This document shows, in pieces, positions 34,932 through 43,444 of a DNA stretch of 45,092 nt. Under the pieces are notes generated by a model that was not told where the DNA came from, made no database searches, and saw nothing but the letters and a program-made list of their open reading frames with translations. Every line of letters starts with the position of its first letter. Position 1 is the first letter of the stretch. A program made the translations under genes and the position numbers. This DNA is from Sandaracinaceae bacterium (GTDB lineage Bacteria; Myxococcota_A; Polyangia; Polyangiales; Sandaracinaceae), in NCBI GenBank assembly GCA_019637095.1, contig JAHBWG010000078.1, positions 1 to 45,092 on the forward strand, given 5' to 3'.

Positions 34932-35816
34932 CTACCTGAGGAGCCGTCGCGCGTCGGCTTCGATCTCCCTCGCGACCACGCGAACGCGCGACGTCTTCCG
35001 CGCGTCGCGCCGAAACGCCAGGAACACCTCGACGGGCGGCGGCGTGGCCGCGGCGTCGAGCTCCACCAGGCCGGCGAGCGAGCTCGCCTGCACGACGCCG
35101 AGCAGGCCGATTCCCATGCCGGACACCACCGCCTGCTCGACGGCGAAGACGGAGTTCGAGCGAAAGGTGAAGCGGCTCGCGCCGTACGCGCGCGTCCACT
35201 GCTCCTGCGGCAACCGTTCGAGCGACGCGTCGAGCCCCACCCAGTCGTGCGTCCCGGCGACGTCGCGCGACAGCTTCGCGCTCGGCAGTCGCCGCTCGAC
35301 GTAGTCGCGCGAAGCGAACAGCCCCGTGCTCGCCCGCCCCAGAAGCTTGGAGACGATCGGAGCAGACGCGGAGCGCACGATGCGGATCCCGATCTCCGCC
35401 TCCCCTCGCGCGAGATCGGCGATCCGCGCCTCGGAGATGACCTCCACCCGGAGCGCCGGGTGCTTCGCGTGCAAGCGCGCGAGCAACGGCACGAGCGGCC
35501 GCACGAACCCTTCACTGAGCGAAACGCGCACCGTCCCGGAGACCTCGGTCTCTCTGCCGTCCCGGACGAGCGAGGCGAGCCCGAGCTCCAGCTCCTCCGC
35601 CAGCACCACCAGCCGCAGCGCTTCCCTATCGAGTCGCGTCCCATCGTTGCTCCGGTGAACGAGCGCGCGCCCCAGGCTCCGCTCCATCGCCTCCACCCGA
35701 CGAGCGACGGTAGAAGCCGCCACGCCGAGCGACCTCCCCGCCGCAAAGAAGCTCCTGTCGCGGTGTACGGCGAGCAGGAAGCGAAGGTCGTCCCACGAGA
35801 CCGGGCGGGTCTTCAT
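34932..35816 (-). CDS. LysR-family transcriptional regulator
   Basis: 294 residues from ATG 35816. The N-terminal winged HTH is clear (DLRFLLAVHRDRSFFAAGRS; LGVAASTVARRVEAMERSLG, about 10-60). A periplasmic-binding-protein-like effector domain follows (about 90-290: VSGTVRVSLSEGFVRPLVPL; ARGEAEIGIRIVR; VVSGMGIGLLG). Size and order are standard. Likely regulates the co-oriented DUF4336-like gene or itself; no T-N11-A site was assigned with confidence. Confidence 0.9.
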   Translation of the reverse strand: MKTRPVSWDDLRFLLAVHRDRSFFAAGRSLGVAASTVARRVEAMERSLGRALVHRSNDGTRLDREALRLVVLAEELELGLASLVRDGRETEVSGTVRVSLSEGFVRPLVPLLARLHAKHPALRVEVISEARIADLARGEAEIGIRIVRSASAPIVSKLLGRASTGLFASRDYVERRLPSAKLSRDVAGTHDWVGLDASLERLPQEQWTRAYGASRFTFRSNSVFAVEQAVVSGMGIGLLGVVQASSLAGLVELDAAATPPPVEVFLAFRRDARKTSRVRVVAREIEADARRLLR

Positions 35817-35918
35817 GGGCCGAGACGATAGCTGGACGGGTAGCACCCTCAAAGGCCACTTCGGCCGAGGGTCGCGACCCGACCCGGGGTCGTGGTCAAC
35901 GAGGATTGCGCGACGACG

Positions 35919-35954
35919 GGCGCGTGCGCCCCGGCGACGTCGTGATCGTGAGCG
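35919..35954. repeat. 36-bp exact match to internal hypE sequence
   Basis: These 36 bases equal 33568-33603 inside hypE (encoding RVRPGDVVIVS) and even sit in the same codon phase of a short open frame. Right after, GAGGTGCCCGA-GGGCTCG resembles hypE 33653-33671 (EVPDGL) with the segment between missing. It lies between the lysR start and the next gene, in no functional frame. Probably a small hypE relic. Confidence 0.65.
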
Positions 35955-35986
35955 AGGTGCCCGAGGGGCTCGCGGCCCGGGGGCGA

Positions 35987-36898
35987 TCACAGCCCATCGA
36001 CGTCGATCTCGGTGATCGCGGGCGTCGCGCCGAGCGCGGCCCGCAGATCGCGCGCAAGGTGCTCCGTCCCCGCCGCGCCGCGCAGTCGGGACCAGCCGTC
36101 TTCGGTGCGTCGAAGCTCCACCGGACCGAACGTCACGCGCTCGAGATCGATGGCGTCACCCCACTCCACGAGCGCCGGATGCCAGCGCGCGATGTGGTCG
36201 GCGCTCACGGTCATGGAGAGCGAGCGCAGCGCTCGCCCGCTGGCGGTCTCCGGGATCCATCCGTAGAGCGGCGGATCGTTGCCGATCGCCTGGAACGTCA
36301 GCGCGAGCTCGCGCAGGTGCGGCAGGCCACTGCACGTCGCGAACGCGGCGGCGATCGCCTCGCGTTCGCCGGGCCGTGGGGCCCCGCCCCAATACAGGCA
36401 CTCGACGCGCTCGAGCGCCCAGGGCGGATCGGAGCGGAGGAGGTCGGGCAAGAGCTCACGCCAGACCCCGCGGAGGTCGCGCAAGCCGCGCAGCGGCGAC
36501 TCGAAGAGCACGCGCCGTAGCCAGTCCACGGGAGGGGCGGTCTCGGCCTTGCTCAGCTCCAGCCGGCGCAGCGTGGCGAGCGCGCTCACCCCGATCGAGC
36601 GATCACGCTCCTTGGGCTTGCGGGACGCGAGGGTACCGGCGACCGGGAAGCCGCGATCCCACGCGACCGACCGCGCGACGAGCGCGCCGCCGAGCGGAGC
36701 GATCCACGCTGCCGCATGCGCGCGGAGCAGCGCGCGGATCCTCTCGTTCTCCGCCGAGGTCCGCGACTCGCGGAGCTGCAGCTCGATCAGCTCGCCCCGC
36801 GGATCGCCCGCCGACCGCAGCGCGGCCGCGAGGCGTGCGCGCGGCGCGTCGTCGTCCGGGCGGGTGTAGACCGCCTCGAACAGCGCGTCGTGATCCAT
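35987..36898 (-). CDS. TIGR02996-domain protein
   Basis: 303 residues from ATG 36898 (weak ribosome site). The N-terminus LFEAVYTRPDDDAPRARLAA ... GDPRGELIELQ is the TIGR02996 signature, a domain largely found in myxobacteria and planctomycetes and often followed by leucine-rich-like repeats. The remainder has such a pattern (ALATLRRLELSKAETAPPVD; LPHLRELALTFQAIGND; RALRSLSMTVSADHIARWHP), consistent with a degenerate LRR solenoid. Function unknown, possibly protein binding. Confidence 0.83.
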   Translation of the reverse strand: MDHDALFEAVYTRPDDDAPRARLAAALRSAGDPRGELIELQLRESRTSAENERIRALLRAHAAAWIAPLGGALVARSVAWDRGFPVAGTLASRKPKERDRSIGVSALATLRRLELSKAETAPPVDWLRRVLFESPLRGLRDLRGVWRELLPDLLRSDPPWALERVECLYWGGAPRPGEREAIAAAFATCSGLPHLRELALTFQAIGNDPPLYGWIPETASGRALRSLSMTVSADHIARWHPALVEWGDAIDLERVTFGPVELRRTEDGWSRLRGAAGTEHLARDLRAALGATPAITEIDVDGL

Positions 36899-37256
36899 CC
36901 TCGATGGGTATCGCGTCACGTATGGGGCCGTCCACGCCGACACGAGGCCGCGTGCGAGGAGCGCTCCCACGAGTGCCCCCCCGCGGCTGCACCGCGCGTC
37001 CTCGCTCCGGCCTCCTTCCGCGAACCGATCGGTGGCGCGAGGCGTCACCACGAGACGGGCGGCTTGCGGGACCAGCGGCCGCGCTGCTCGTGCGCGAGCT
37101 CGAGCGGGAGCGGGGCGAGATCCTCGCCGCCCGCGAGATCCTCGCCGCCCGATCGACGTCGTGGTGCCGCGACCCCGGCGTCGAACTTCTCGAGCGCACC
37201 TCTGCGGGGGCTTGATGTTGGCCGCGCCGCGGGGCACCGTGGGCGCCGTCTCGATC
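36899..37256. other. Intergenic region with 18-bp tandem repeat
   Basis: This divergent spacer of 358 bp lies between the TIGR02996 gene and the FISUMP lipoprotein gene. It holds one 18-bp tandem duplication starting 37117 and 37135 (core GAGATCCTCGCCGCCCG). A short plus-strand frame ending at 37215 (LVRELERERGEILAAREI) crosses the repeat but has no good start and no recognised family, so it is not called. No promoter could be named. Confidence 0.5.
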
Positions 37257-38831
37257 ATGCGGTCCCTGATATCCAGCGCGCTCGTCCCGATGATGCTGCT
37301 CGTCGGTCAGGGCTGCTTCGTGCACGAGAACCCGTGTCGCCCGGCGACCCAGGGCTGCCAGTGCGACTTCGAGGAGCGCTGCGACGCGCCCCTCCGCTGC
37401 GTGGCGAACACCTGCGTCCACCCCGACGGAGGCGTGTCCCCCGGGGACGGGGGCGCTCGCGACGCGGGGCCCGCGACCCCGGGACGCTTCGCGATGCACG
37501 AGAGCTGCGAGGTGATCGCGCCGCCCGCGGCGCTCGCGCTGCCTCCGCTCTACACGAAGTACCTCCACTGCCGCGGCGTCCCGATCGTCGCGCCCGACGG
37601 AGTCCGCGACGACGCGCTGCTCCTCGCGGACGAGACGATGGCCTTCATGCTCCAGGGCCTCGACTCCACGCGCGCCCGGATGACGCAGGAGAGCCAATAC
37701 TTCGTCCTGCGGCCCGCCAGCGTGCGCGTCGGCGACCTCCCGGAGCTCTTCCCGAGATCACAGGCGGAGAGCCCGTACGCCTACGAGGGGAACCTCGGCG
37801 TCGGGACGGTGTTCGCCGACAACCTCCTCTGCGAGATCGGCACCGACGTCGTGCCGCACGCCTGGGAGAACCACCTGGTCTTCACCTTCGCGTTCCAGAT
37901 GGCGTACTCCGGCCTGCACTTCACGAGGCCACGGTTCACCGCCGATCTCGAGGCCGCCGCCGCCGCGTCGCTGGCCGCGACGCCGCGTCGCTGGGCGGGC
38001 ATCGATCTGTCCAACGTCTACGACTACTTCGCGGAGCTCGTCTCGACGTGGTTCGAGGTGAACCCACGCGCGCGCCCGACGGCGCGCAACCCGGCGGCGA
38101 TCGACACGCGCGCGGAGCTGCTGGCGTACGACCCGGCGGGCCACGAGATCGTGCGCGCGACGCTCTCCGAGCGCTTCGACATCCCCGGCTGCCTCCAGCG
38201 CGGGGAGCTCACGCCCTACCGAGACCCGACGCTCTCGTGCCCGAGCAGCGTCGCCGACCGCGACGGCAACGACTACCCGGTCGTGCGCATCGGCAACCTC
38301 TGCTGGATGGCGCAGAACCTCGCGACCACCGCGCTCGTCGGTGGCCCGTCGATCGCGGAGGCCGCCAGCGAGTCCGCTTGGATGGCCGCGACGGGCCCGG
38401 CGCGAGCGCAGCTCCCCGGGTCGTCCGCCGAGGACGGCCTCCTCTACAACCGCGCGGCCGTCGAGGCCGAGGGGCTCTGCCCCGGCGGCTGGCGCGTCGC
38501 GACGATGGAGGACACCGCCGTCCTTTCGGGCTTCGCGTTGTTGCTCGGCGACCACGCTGAGGTCCGCGAGCACCTCTTCGCGATGGGGCTGTGGGGCGGG
38601 GGCGTCACGCAGCGCGACACCTTCGGCTTCCGCGCGCGCCCGAGCGGCAGCCGCGCACCGAACGGGGTCTTCGGGGGGGTCGGCTCCCAGTACTTCATGT
38701 GGACCTCGACGCCGAGCACCGACGATCCGACGCGGCTCTCGGGTCGCCGGCTCTTCAGCAACCTCATGGAGTACCAGATCCAACCGCTCGACGATGGCAG
38801 CGGCAACTCGGTGCGCTGCGTGAGGCCATGA
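37257..38831 (+). CDS. Lipoprotein with C-terminal FISUMP domain
   Basis: 524 residues from ATG 37257 (37215 also possible). The signal LVPMMLLVGQGC is followed by a small cysteine-rich head (ENPCRPATQGCQCDFEERCD) and an Asp/Gly linker. The middle (about 85-320) is a metallopeptidase-like or unknown helical domain (ENHLVFTFAFQMAYSGLHFT; DYFAELVSTWFEVNPRARPT), not identified. Residues about 330-524 match the Fibrobacter succinogenes major paralogous domain: VVRIGNLCWMAQNLATT, LYNRAAVEAEGLCPGGWRVA, DDGSGNSVRCVRP. Outer-surface location likely. The stop overlaps the next gene (ATGATGA), so the two are coupled. Confidence 0.83.
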   Translation: MRSLISSALVPMMLLVGQGCFVHENPCRPATQGCQCDFEERCDAPLRCVANTCVHPDGGVSPGDGGARDAGPATPGRFAMHESCEVIAPPAALALPPLYTKYLHCRGVPIVAPDGVRDDALLLADETMAFMLQGLDSTRARMTQESQYFVLRPASVRVGDLPELFPRSQAESPYAYEGNLGVGTVFADNLLCEIGTDVVPHAWENHLVFTFAFQMAYSGLHFTRPRFTADLEAAAAASLAATPRRWAGIDLSNVYDYFAELVSTWFEVNPRARPTARNPAAIDTRAELLAYDPAGHEIVRATLSERFDIPGCLQRGELTPYRDPTLSCPSSVADRDGNDYPVVRIGNLCWMAQNLATTALVGGPSIAEAASESAWMAATGPARAQLPGSSAEDGLLYNRAAVEAEGLCPGGWRVATMEDTAVLSGFALLLGDHAEVREHLFAMGLWGGGVTQRDTFGFRARPSGSRAPNGVFGGVGSQYFMWTSTPSTDDPTRLSGRRLFSNLMEYQIQPLDDGSGNSVRCVRP

Positions 38832-39853
38832 TGACGAAGCTCCTCGGGACCGCCGCGCTCGCGTGGCTCGCGCTCACGCTCGCGACCCCTGGGCTCGCCG
38901 CAGCGCAGGACGCGGCCGCGCTCCTGCGGCAGGGCGTGGCCGCGCGGCGCGCGGGCAACGACGAGGCCGCCCTCGACTACTTCACGCGGGCGAACGCGGC
39001 GCAGCCCTCGGGCGTCGCGCGCGCCCAGATGGGGCTCGCGGCGCAAGCGCTCGGGCGCTGGGTCGAGGCGCACGATCACCTGAGCGCGGCGCTCGCCACC
39101 AGCGATACCTTCGTCACGCGCAACCGCGCTACGCTCGAGGCCGCGCTCGCGACCGTCGAGCAGAACGTCGGCCGCCTCGAGCTCCGCGGCAGCGTCGGCG
39201 GCGGCCGCGTCGAGATCAACGGCCGCGACGTCGGTACGATGCCGCTCCCCGGGCCGATCACCGTCGCGCTCGGCGAGACGGTCATCATCGTGCGGCTCGA
39301 GGGCTACCATCGATTCCTGCGCACCATCGAGGTGCGAGCCGGTGCGGTCGCGCGCGAGGAGATCACCCTCGTCCCGCTCGAGCCCGAGCCGGTGGCCGCG
39401 CCCCCGCCCGAGCCGGTACCCGTGCAGCCGGCGCCGCCCGTCGAGGTCCCACCGCTCGCGTCGCCCGCGCCGGTCGCATCGCCTGCGCGGGTCGAGGTCG
39501 ACCGCGGCTCGCCTTCCGACGGCTTCCTCGGCGCCGGCGTCGCCTTCTCCGTCCTGACCCTCGCCGCGGCGGGCGTCGGGATCGGCTTCGGCGTCGCCTT
39601 CGACACGACCAACGCCTTCTACGAGAGCGACGAGTGTGCCGGACCCATCCGCGAGCGCGTGTGCCCGCGGACCCTCGAGGCGCGCGACGCGAACGTGGCG
39701 GGCGCGATCGCGAGCGCGATCGGGGGCGGCGCGTCGCTCGTGCTCGCGGTGGTGTTCTACGCCGTCGCCGGCTCGAGCTCCGCCTCCGAAGCCCACGCGA
39801 GCTGTGTCGGTGGGCCCGGCGAGCTCGGAATCGCGTGCGGCGCCCGGTTCTGA
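38828..39853 (+). CDS. Secreted TPR/PEGA-domain protein with membrane helices
   Basis: 341 residues; ATG 38828 (or 38831) overlaps the preceding stop and follows GAGG. Signal peptide (TAALAWLALTLATPGLAAAQ), then TPR units (AARRAGNDEAALDYFTRAN; AAQALGRWVEAHDHLSAAL), a PEGA-like domain (GRVEINGRDVGTMPLPGPIT; IIVRLEGYHRFLRTIEV), a Pro/Glu-rich linker, and two hydrophobic helices (AGVAFSVLTLAAAGVGIGFG; IGGGASLVLAVVFYAVAG) around a CxGPIRERVCPRTLEARDAN loop. It is followed 40 bp later by a kinase gene, the same pairing as at 21747-24202. Probably an envelope partner of the kinase. Confidence 0.85.
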   Translation: MMTKLLGTAALAWLALTLATPGLAAAQDAAALLRQGVAARRAGNDEAALDYFTRANAAQPSGVARAQMGLAAQALGRWVEAHDHLSAALATSDTFVTRNRATLEAALATVEQNVGRLELRGSVGGGRVEINGRDVGTMPLPGPITVALGETVIIVRLEGYHRFLRTIEVRAGAVAREEITLVPLEPEPVAAPPPEPVPVQPAPPVEVPPLASPAPVASPARVEVDRGSPSDGFLGAGVAFSVLTLAAAGVGIGFGVAFDTTNAFYESDECAGPIRERVCPRTLEARDANVAGAIASAIGGGASLVLAVVFYAVAGSSSASEAHASCVGGPGELGIACGARF

Positions 39854-39893
39854 TCTAGTCGGCGGTCCGGTCACCGGGTAGACCTAGGGGGCC

Positions 39894-41489
39894 GTGCCCG
39901 TCCTGATGCCCGAAGAGCGCGTCGGCACCCTGATCGCCGACAAGTATCGCCTCGACGCGATCCTCGGCGCAGGCGGCATGGGCGTCGTCTTCGCGGGCCA
40001 TCACGAGTGGACGAGCCGCGACGTCGCGGTGAAGCTCCTCAAGCCGGAGTACGCGCAGTTCGCAGACGCGGTGCATCGCTTCATGCAGGAGGCGCGCGCC
40101 GCGGCCCGGCTCCGGACGCCGCACGTGGTGGACGTGCTGGACATGGGCCGCGAGCAGGACGGCACCGTCTACATGGTGCTCGAGCGCCTGCACGGCGAGC
40201 CGCTGTCCGATCGCCTCGAGCGCGTCGGCAAGCTCGGCGTCGCCGAGGCGGTCGCGACGCTCGGCCCCGTGATGGAGGCGCTGATCCAGGCGCACGCGGC
40301 GGGCATCGTCCACCGCGATCTGAAGCCGGACAACATCTACCTGTCCGTCGGGCCCGACGACAAGGTCGTCCCGAAGCTCCTGGACTTCGGCGTCGCGAAG
40401 GTCTCCGCGGCGAGCAAGAACACGACGACGGGGACGATGCTCGGCACGCCCCACTACATGTCGCCGGAGCAGGTCCGCGGCGAGTCGGACGTGGGGCCGC
40501 CCGCCGACATCTGGTCCATGGGCGTGGTGCTCTACGAGTGCCTGAGCGGCAGGCTGCCCTACCCAGGCGAGAGTACGACGGGCGTGCTCACCTCGATCCT
40601 GATCAACCCGCCCGTCCCGCTGAGCGCGGTCGCGCCCGAGGTGCCGCCGGCGGTGATCGACCTCGTGGAGATGGCGCTGCGGCACGACATCGCGGATCGC
40701 CCGCCGACGATGGAGGCCTTCCTGCGCCGGCTGCGCGCCATCGCCGATCCGATGGGCGTCGTCGACACCCTGCGGCCGCCGCCGGTCGACGCGCGCGCGG
40801 CGACGCAGGTCGCGCACAAGGTCACGCCCGTGGCCGAGGTGGCGGCGCGAGAGCCAGCGAAGCGACGGGGGACCGTCGGGCTGCCCGGCGTCCAGCCCGA
40901 GCCGAGCGAGGCCTCCTTCCAGGAGGTCCCCACGCCGATCGTCGACTCGCTCGAGGCGCCGTTCCCGCTCACGGAGACGCCGCGCGCGAGGATGAGCGAG
41001 CTGCCCTCGCCTCCGCTGGTGTCGCGGGTCCCCCTCGTCGTCGGGGCGATCGTCCTCGCGCTGCTCGCCGCGGGGATCGGCGGCTGGATGGCGCTCGGGG
41101 ATGACGCGCCCGCCGACGTGGCGCCCACGATCACCGCGCAGCCGGCCGCCGCGTCGCCGGCGGCCGAGCCCGCGCCGTCGCTCGAGCCCCCGCCTGCCGC
41201 GCCGCCTCTGGGCGCCGACGTGCCCGCCGACCTCGCGCCCCTCGCTGCAGCGCCGATCCCGCAGCCGGCACTGGAGCCGGCACCCGCGTCGGCACCGGAG
41301 CCGGCACCGGAGCGGACCGCGCGGCCGCATCGCCCGCCGGCGCCCGTGCCCGTGCCGGTGGTCCGCCCGCTGCCGCCGGCGCCGTTCGGCGGCCCGCCGT
41401 CGGCCGCGGCCTCCGCGCCGCCTCCCACGCCGCGACCCACGGCGCCCGCGGTCGGCGCGAACAACGCGCCGATCCTGGAGATCGAGTAG
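39894..41489 (+). CDS. Transmembrane Ser/Thr protein kinase (PknB-like)
   Basis: 531 residues from GTG 39894 (AGGGGG just upstream; ATG 39906 is an alternative). Kinase domain about 18-285: ILGAGGMGVVFAG, K47 in VAVKLLK, IVHRDLKPDNIYL with D142, LLDFGVAKV, GTPHYMSPEQV and DIWSMGVVLYECLSGRLPY. All catalytic residues are kept. A juxtamembrane linker leads to one transmembrane helix (VPLVVGAIVLALLAAGIGGW) and a Pro/Ala/Glu-rich external tail (PAPASAPEPAPE). The PEGA-protein gene upstream (40 bp) probably belongs to the same transcript. Confidence 0.93.
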   Translation: MPVLMPEERVGTLIADKYRLDAILGAGGMGVVFAGHHEWTSRDVAVKLLKPEYAQFADAVHRFMQEARAAARLRTPHVVDVLDMGREQDGTVYMVLERLHGEPLSDRLERVGKLGVAEAVATLGPVMEALIQAHAAGIVHRDLKPDNIYLSVGPDDKVVPKLLDFGVAKVSAASKNTTTGTMLGTPHYMSPEQVRGESDVGPPADIWSMGVVLYECLSGRLPYPGESTTGVLTSILINPPVPLSAVAPEVPPAVIDLVEMALRHDIADRPPTMEAFLRRLRAIADPMGVVDTLRPPPVDARAATQVAHKVTPVAEVAAREPAKRRGTVGLPGVQPEPSEASFQEVPTPIVDSLEAPFPLTETPRARMSELPSPPLVSRVPLVVGAIVLALLAAGIGGWMALGDDAPADVAPTITAQPAAASPAAEPAPSLEPPPAAPPLGADVPADLAPLAAAPIPQPALEPAPASAPEPAPERTARPHRPPAPVPVPVVRPLPPAPFGGPPSAAASAPPPTPRPTAPAVGANNAPILEIE

Positions 41490-41495
41490 GTCCCG

Positions 41496-42820
41496 TCAAC
41501 GTCGCTTGCGGGGGGTGGCGGTCGCGGGATCGTCGGGCCAGTCGTGCCTCGGGTAGCGGCCGCGCAGCGCCTTCTTCACCTCCGCGTAGCCGCGCCAGAA
41601 CCCGGCGCGACGTACAGGAAGCCCATCGCGTGGCCGCGGGCAGCGACGCGTCGTTGCGCGAGCGCGCGGCCGAGCTCGGCGGCGCGGCCATAGGTGGCCA
41701 GGCGCGCGAGCTTGCGGCGCAGGGTCTTGACCTCCGGCGCGCGGTCGAGGCCGAGCAGTCGACCAAGCGCCTGCGGTGAGTGCTCCTTGAGGGCCTCGGG
41801 GCGCTTGATCCGCATCAGCGCCATCAGCAGCAGCATCGCGACGGTCGTGCGCAAGCCGTAGAACGCGGGGCCGATGCTCCCGTAGATCTCGGCGGCGCAC
41901 TCGAACACGCCGCTGTCCACCAGGGCCGGGATCGCCAGCAGCGCGCCCGCCGACGGCACCTTGGTGCCCGAGCGGAACAAGGGCGCGGCGTCATCGAGCA
42001 TGCCCAGGCACGCGAGCACGCGATCGAGGCAGCGGTCGGCAGGGTCGCGGTCGAGCGACGTCGGCAACGACGGCTCGTCGCTGCAACCGGACAGGTTTGG
42101 GTCCCCCCCTTCGGCGAAGCACTCGGGCCCGGATTCGGCCGGTTCCGGCGGCAATGCGGGCGTCTTCGGCGCCGGCGTCGCGCTCGAACCGGACAGGTTT
42201 GGGTCCCCCCCTTCGGGGAGGTGTTCGGGCCCGGATTCGGTCGGTTCCGGCGGCGACGAGGGCGTGTTCGGCGTCGGCGTCGCGCTCGAACCGGACAGGT
42301 TTGGGTCCCCGGCGCCGAAGCCCAGCGCGCCCTGCTCGGCAACGGGCGACTCCCAGCCGAGACGGCGGATCAGGTTGCGCGCCGCCTTCGCGCTCACGCC
42401 GAGGCGGCGCGCGATCTCCCGGTGGCCCACGCCCTCCGCCTTCCAGTCGTTGACGAGGGCGACGCGCGAGCGAGGCACGCGAGCGACGCCCTTGGGGTAG
42501 CCGACGGGTCGGCCGAGCGCCACGAGACCGCCCGACTCGAAGCGGCGCTGGTTACGTCGCACCGTGCGCTCATCGCAGCCGAACGCGATCGCCACTGCGC
42601 TCTGCTTGGCGAAGCCCTGCTCCACCAAGTTCACTATCGCGTGTGCCTCGCTCATGCGATCGCCGCACGCGTAGCTCGCGACGACGACGCCGCACACCGT
42701 GACGACGCGATAGCCGTGGCGTGTCTCGACCCGGCACCGGTCGTTGATCACGACCGTGCCGTCCCCGACCTCCCGGCCGATCGACGGCAGCGGCACCTGC
42801 TCGGGCTTGCTCGCGGCCAT
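41496..42820 (-). pseudogene. Transposase remnant with internal deletion and frameshift
   Basis: From ATG 42820 about 400 residues read through two HTH segments (AVAIAFGCDERTVRRNQRRF; REIARRLGVSAKAARNLIRR) and a conserved core (FYGLRTTVAMLLLMALMRIK; ALKEHSPQALGRLLGLDRAP; HAMGFLYV). In this family HAMGFLYVDG opens the DDE catalytic domain. Here it breaks off and another frame supplies only the extreme C-terminus (GYAEVKKALRGRYPRHDWPD) ending at 41496. The catalytic middle (a few hundred residues) is deleted, so it cannot transpose alone. Between HTH and core lie two 34-residue repeats encoded by 102-bp units. It is convergent with the kinase gene. Confidence 0.82.
42085..42310. repeat. 102-bp tandem repeats inside the transposase gene
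   Basis: Units begin at 42085, 42187 and 42289 (third truncated), period 102 bp or 34 codons. Each starts with the same 18-mer GGACAGGTTTGGGTCCCC (42089, 42191, 42293). On the coding strand they give Pro/Ser/Glu-rich segments between the HTH and core parts. The unit-to-unit differences are scattered, so the duplication is not brand new. Confidence 0.88.
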
Positions 42821-42850
42821 GCCCGACGATCGCCGCTCGGCGAAAAAAAC

Positions 42851-42868
42851 GGACAGGTTTGAGTCCCC
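42851..42868. repeat. Fourth copy of the 18-mer, probable right end of the IS remnant
   Basis: GGACAGGTTTGAGTCCCC differs by one base from the three internal copies and lies 31 bp upstream of the transposase start, in the same orientation. Its outer parts are inverted (GGAC/GTCC). Position and similarity suggest a terminal or transposase-binding site. No inverted partner was found at the 3' side near 41490, consistent with a truncated element. Confidence 0.6.
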
Positions 42869-42885
42869 ACCCCTGGGTGGCCGGC

Positions 42886-43041
42886 TCAGGAAATCAGGCG
42901 CTCCGCAGGGGGTAGGTCAGGAGGTCTGGAGTCTCGCCCTGGGGGCGGGCCGGGCCCGGCGTCGTCACCGACGGAGGAGGGGGGTCCGCAAGCCCACAAC
43001 AGCGAGTGGACGAGCACGACGACGAACCCACGCAGCTCCAT
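42886..43041 (-). pseudogene. Short lipoprotein remnant next to the IS end
   Basis: ATG 43041 has AGGGGG 5 bp upstream and encodes 51 residues: MELRGFVVVLVHSLLWACGP is a good lipoprotein signal, then a Pro/Asp/Gly linker (DDAGPGPPPGRDS), then a stop 18 bp from the IS-end motif. Signal plus linker without a mature domain suggests a larger lipoprotein gene cut by insertion of the element. A genuine tiny lipoprotein is possible. Confidence 0.5.
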
Positions 43042-43165
43042 GGCAGCCCCCTGTCGACTCGAGAGTAGTTCATGGGGTGCGTGTCGACGGCCACCCAGAT
43101 CCGCAGGAATCGGGCGCGATCCCGCCTGGAAGTCGGTGTCGTCGCTCGGGCGCAGCGTGACGCCG

Positions 43166-43187
43166 GGGACGGGCACCACCCCGTCCC
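43166..43187. promoter_or_regulatory. Inverted repeat, candidate enhancer-binding-protein site
   Basis: GGGACGGG (43166-43173) and CCCGTCCC (43180-43187) are perfect arms around a 6-bp centre, 84 bp upstream of the -24 element of the sigma-54 promoter. That distance suits an activator site for a bacterial enhancer-binding protein. It could alternatively be a transcript hairpin. Confidence 0.5.
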
Positions 43188-43268
43188 GCCCGGGAGGCAT
43201 GCGAGATGGACGGCGTATCGACGCGACGCTCGGATAACCCGCGGCGCAGGGGCTCACGGCGACGACGG

Positions 43269-43285
43269 CTGGCACGAGGCCTGCC
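43269..43285 (+). promoter_or_regulatory. Sigma-54 (-24/-12) promoter
   Basis: CTGGCACGAGGCCTGCC matches the consensus CTGGCACG-N4-TTGCA at all of the -24 block and has GG (43271-43272) and GC (43283-43284) separated by exactly 10 bases. Only the first T of the -12 block differs. Transcription would start near 43296 and run through the tRNA-like RNA into the slipin gene. No coding region competes for the site. Confidence 0.8.
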
Positions 43286-43444
43286 AGGGGAGTCGCCTCG
43301 AAAGGAGCGCTCACGAACGAGCCAACGACTTCGACGCGGCGCGGCCCACGCGCACGGGCCGTCGTGCCTCACCCACACCGGCGCGCGCGAGCGCGGTGTC
43401 CCGCGCTGAACGCGCTCGGGGCGCCGCGTCCCCCGCGCGCGTCC

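Noticed and set aside
37020-37215. Short plus-strand frame ending LLVRELERERGEILAAREI
   Set aside because: No start, no family, contains an 18-bp tandem duplication; treated as intergenic.
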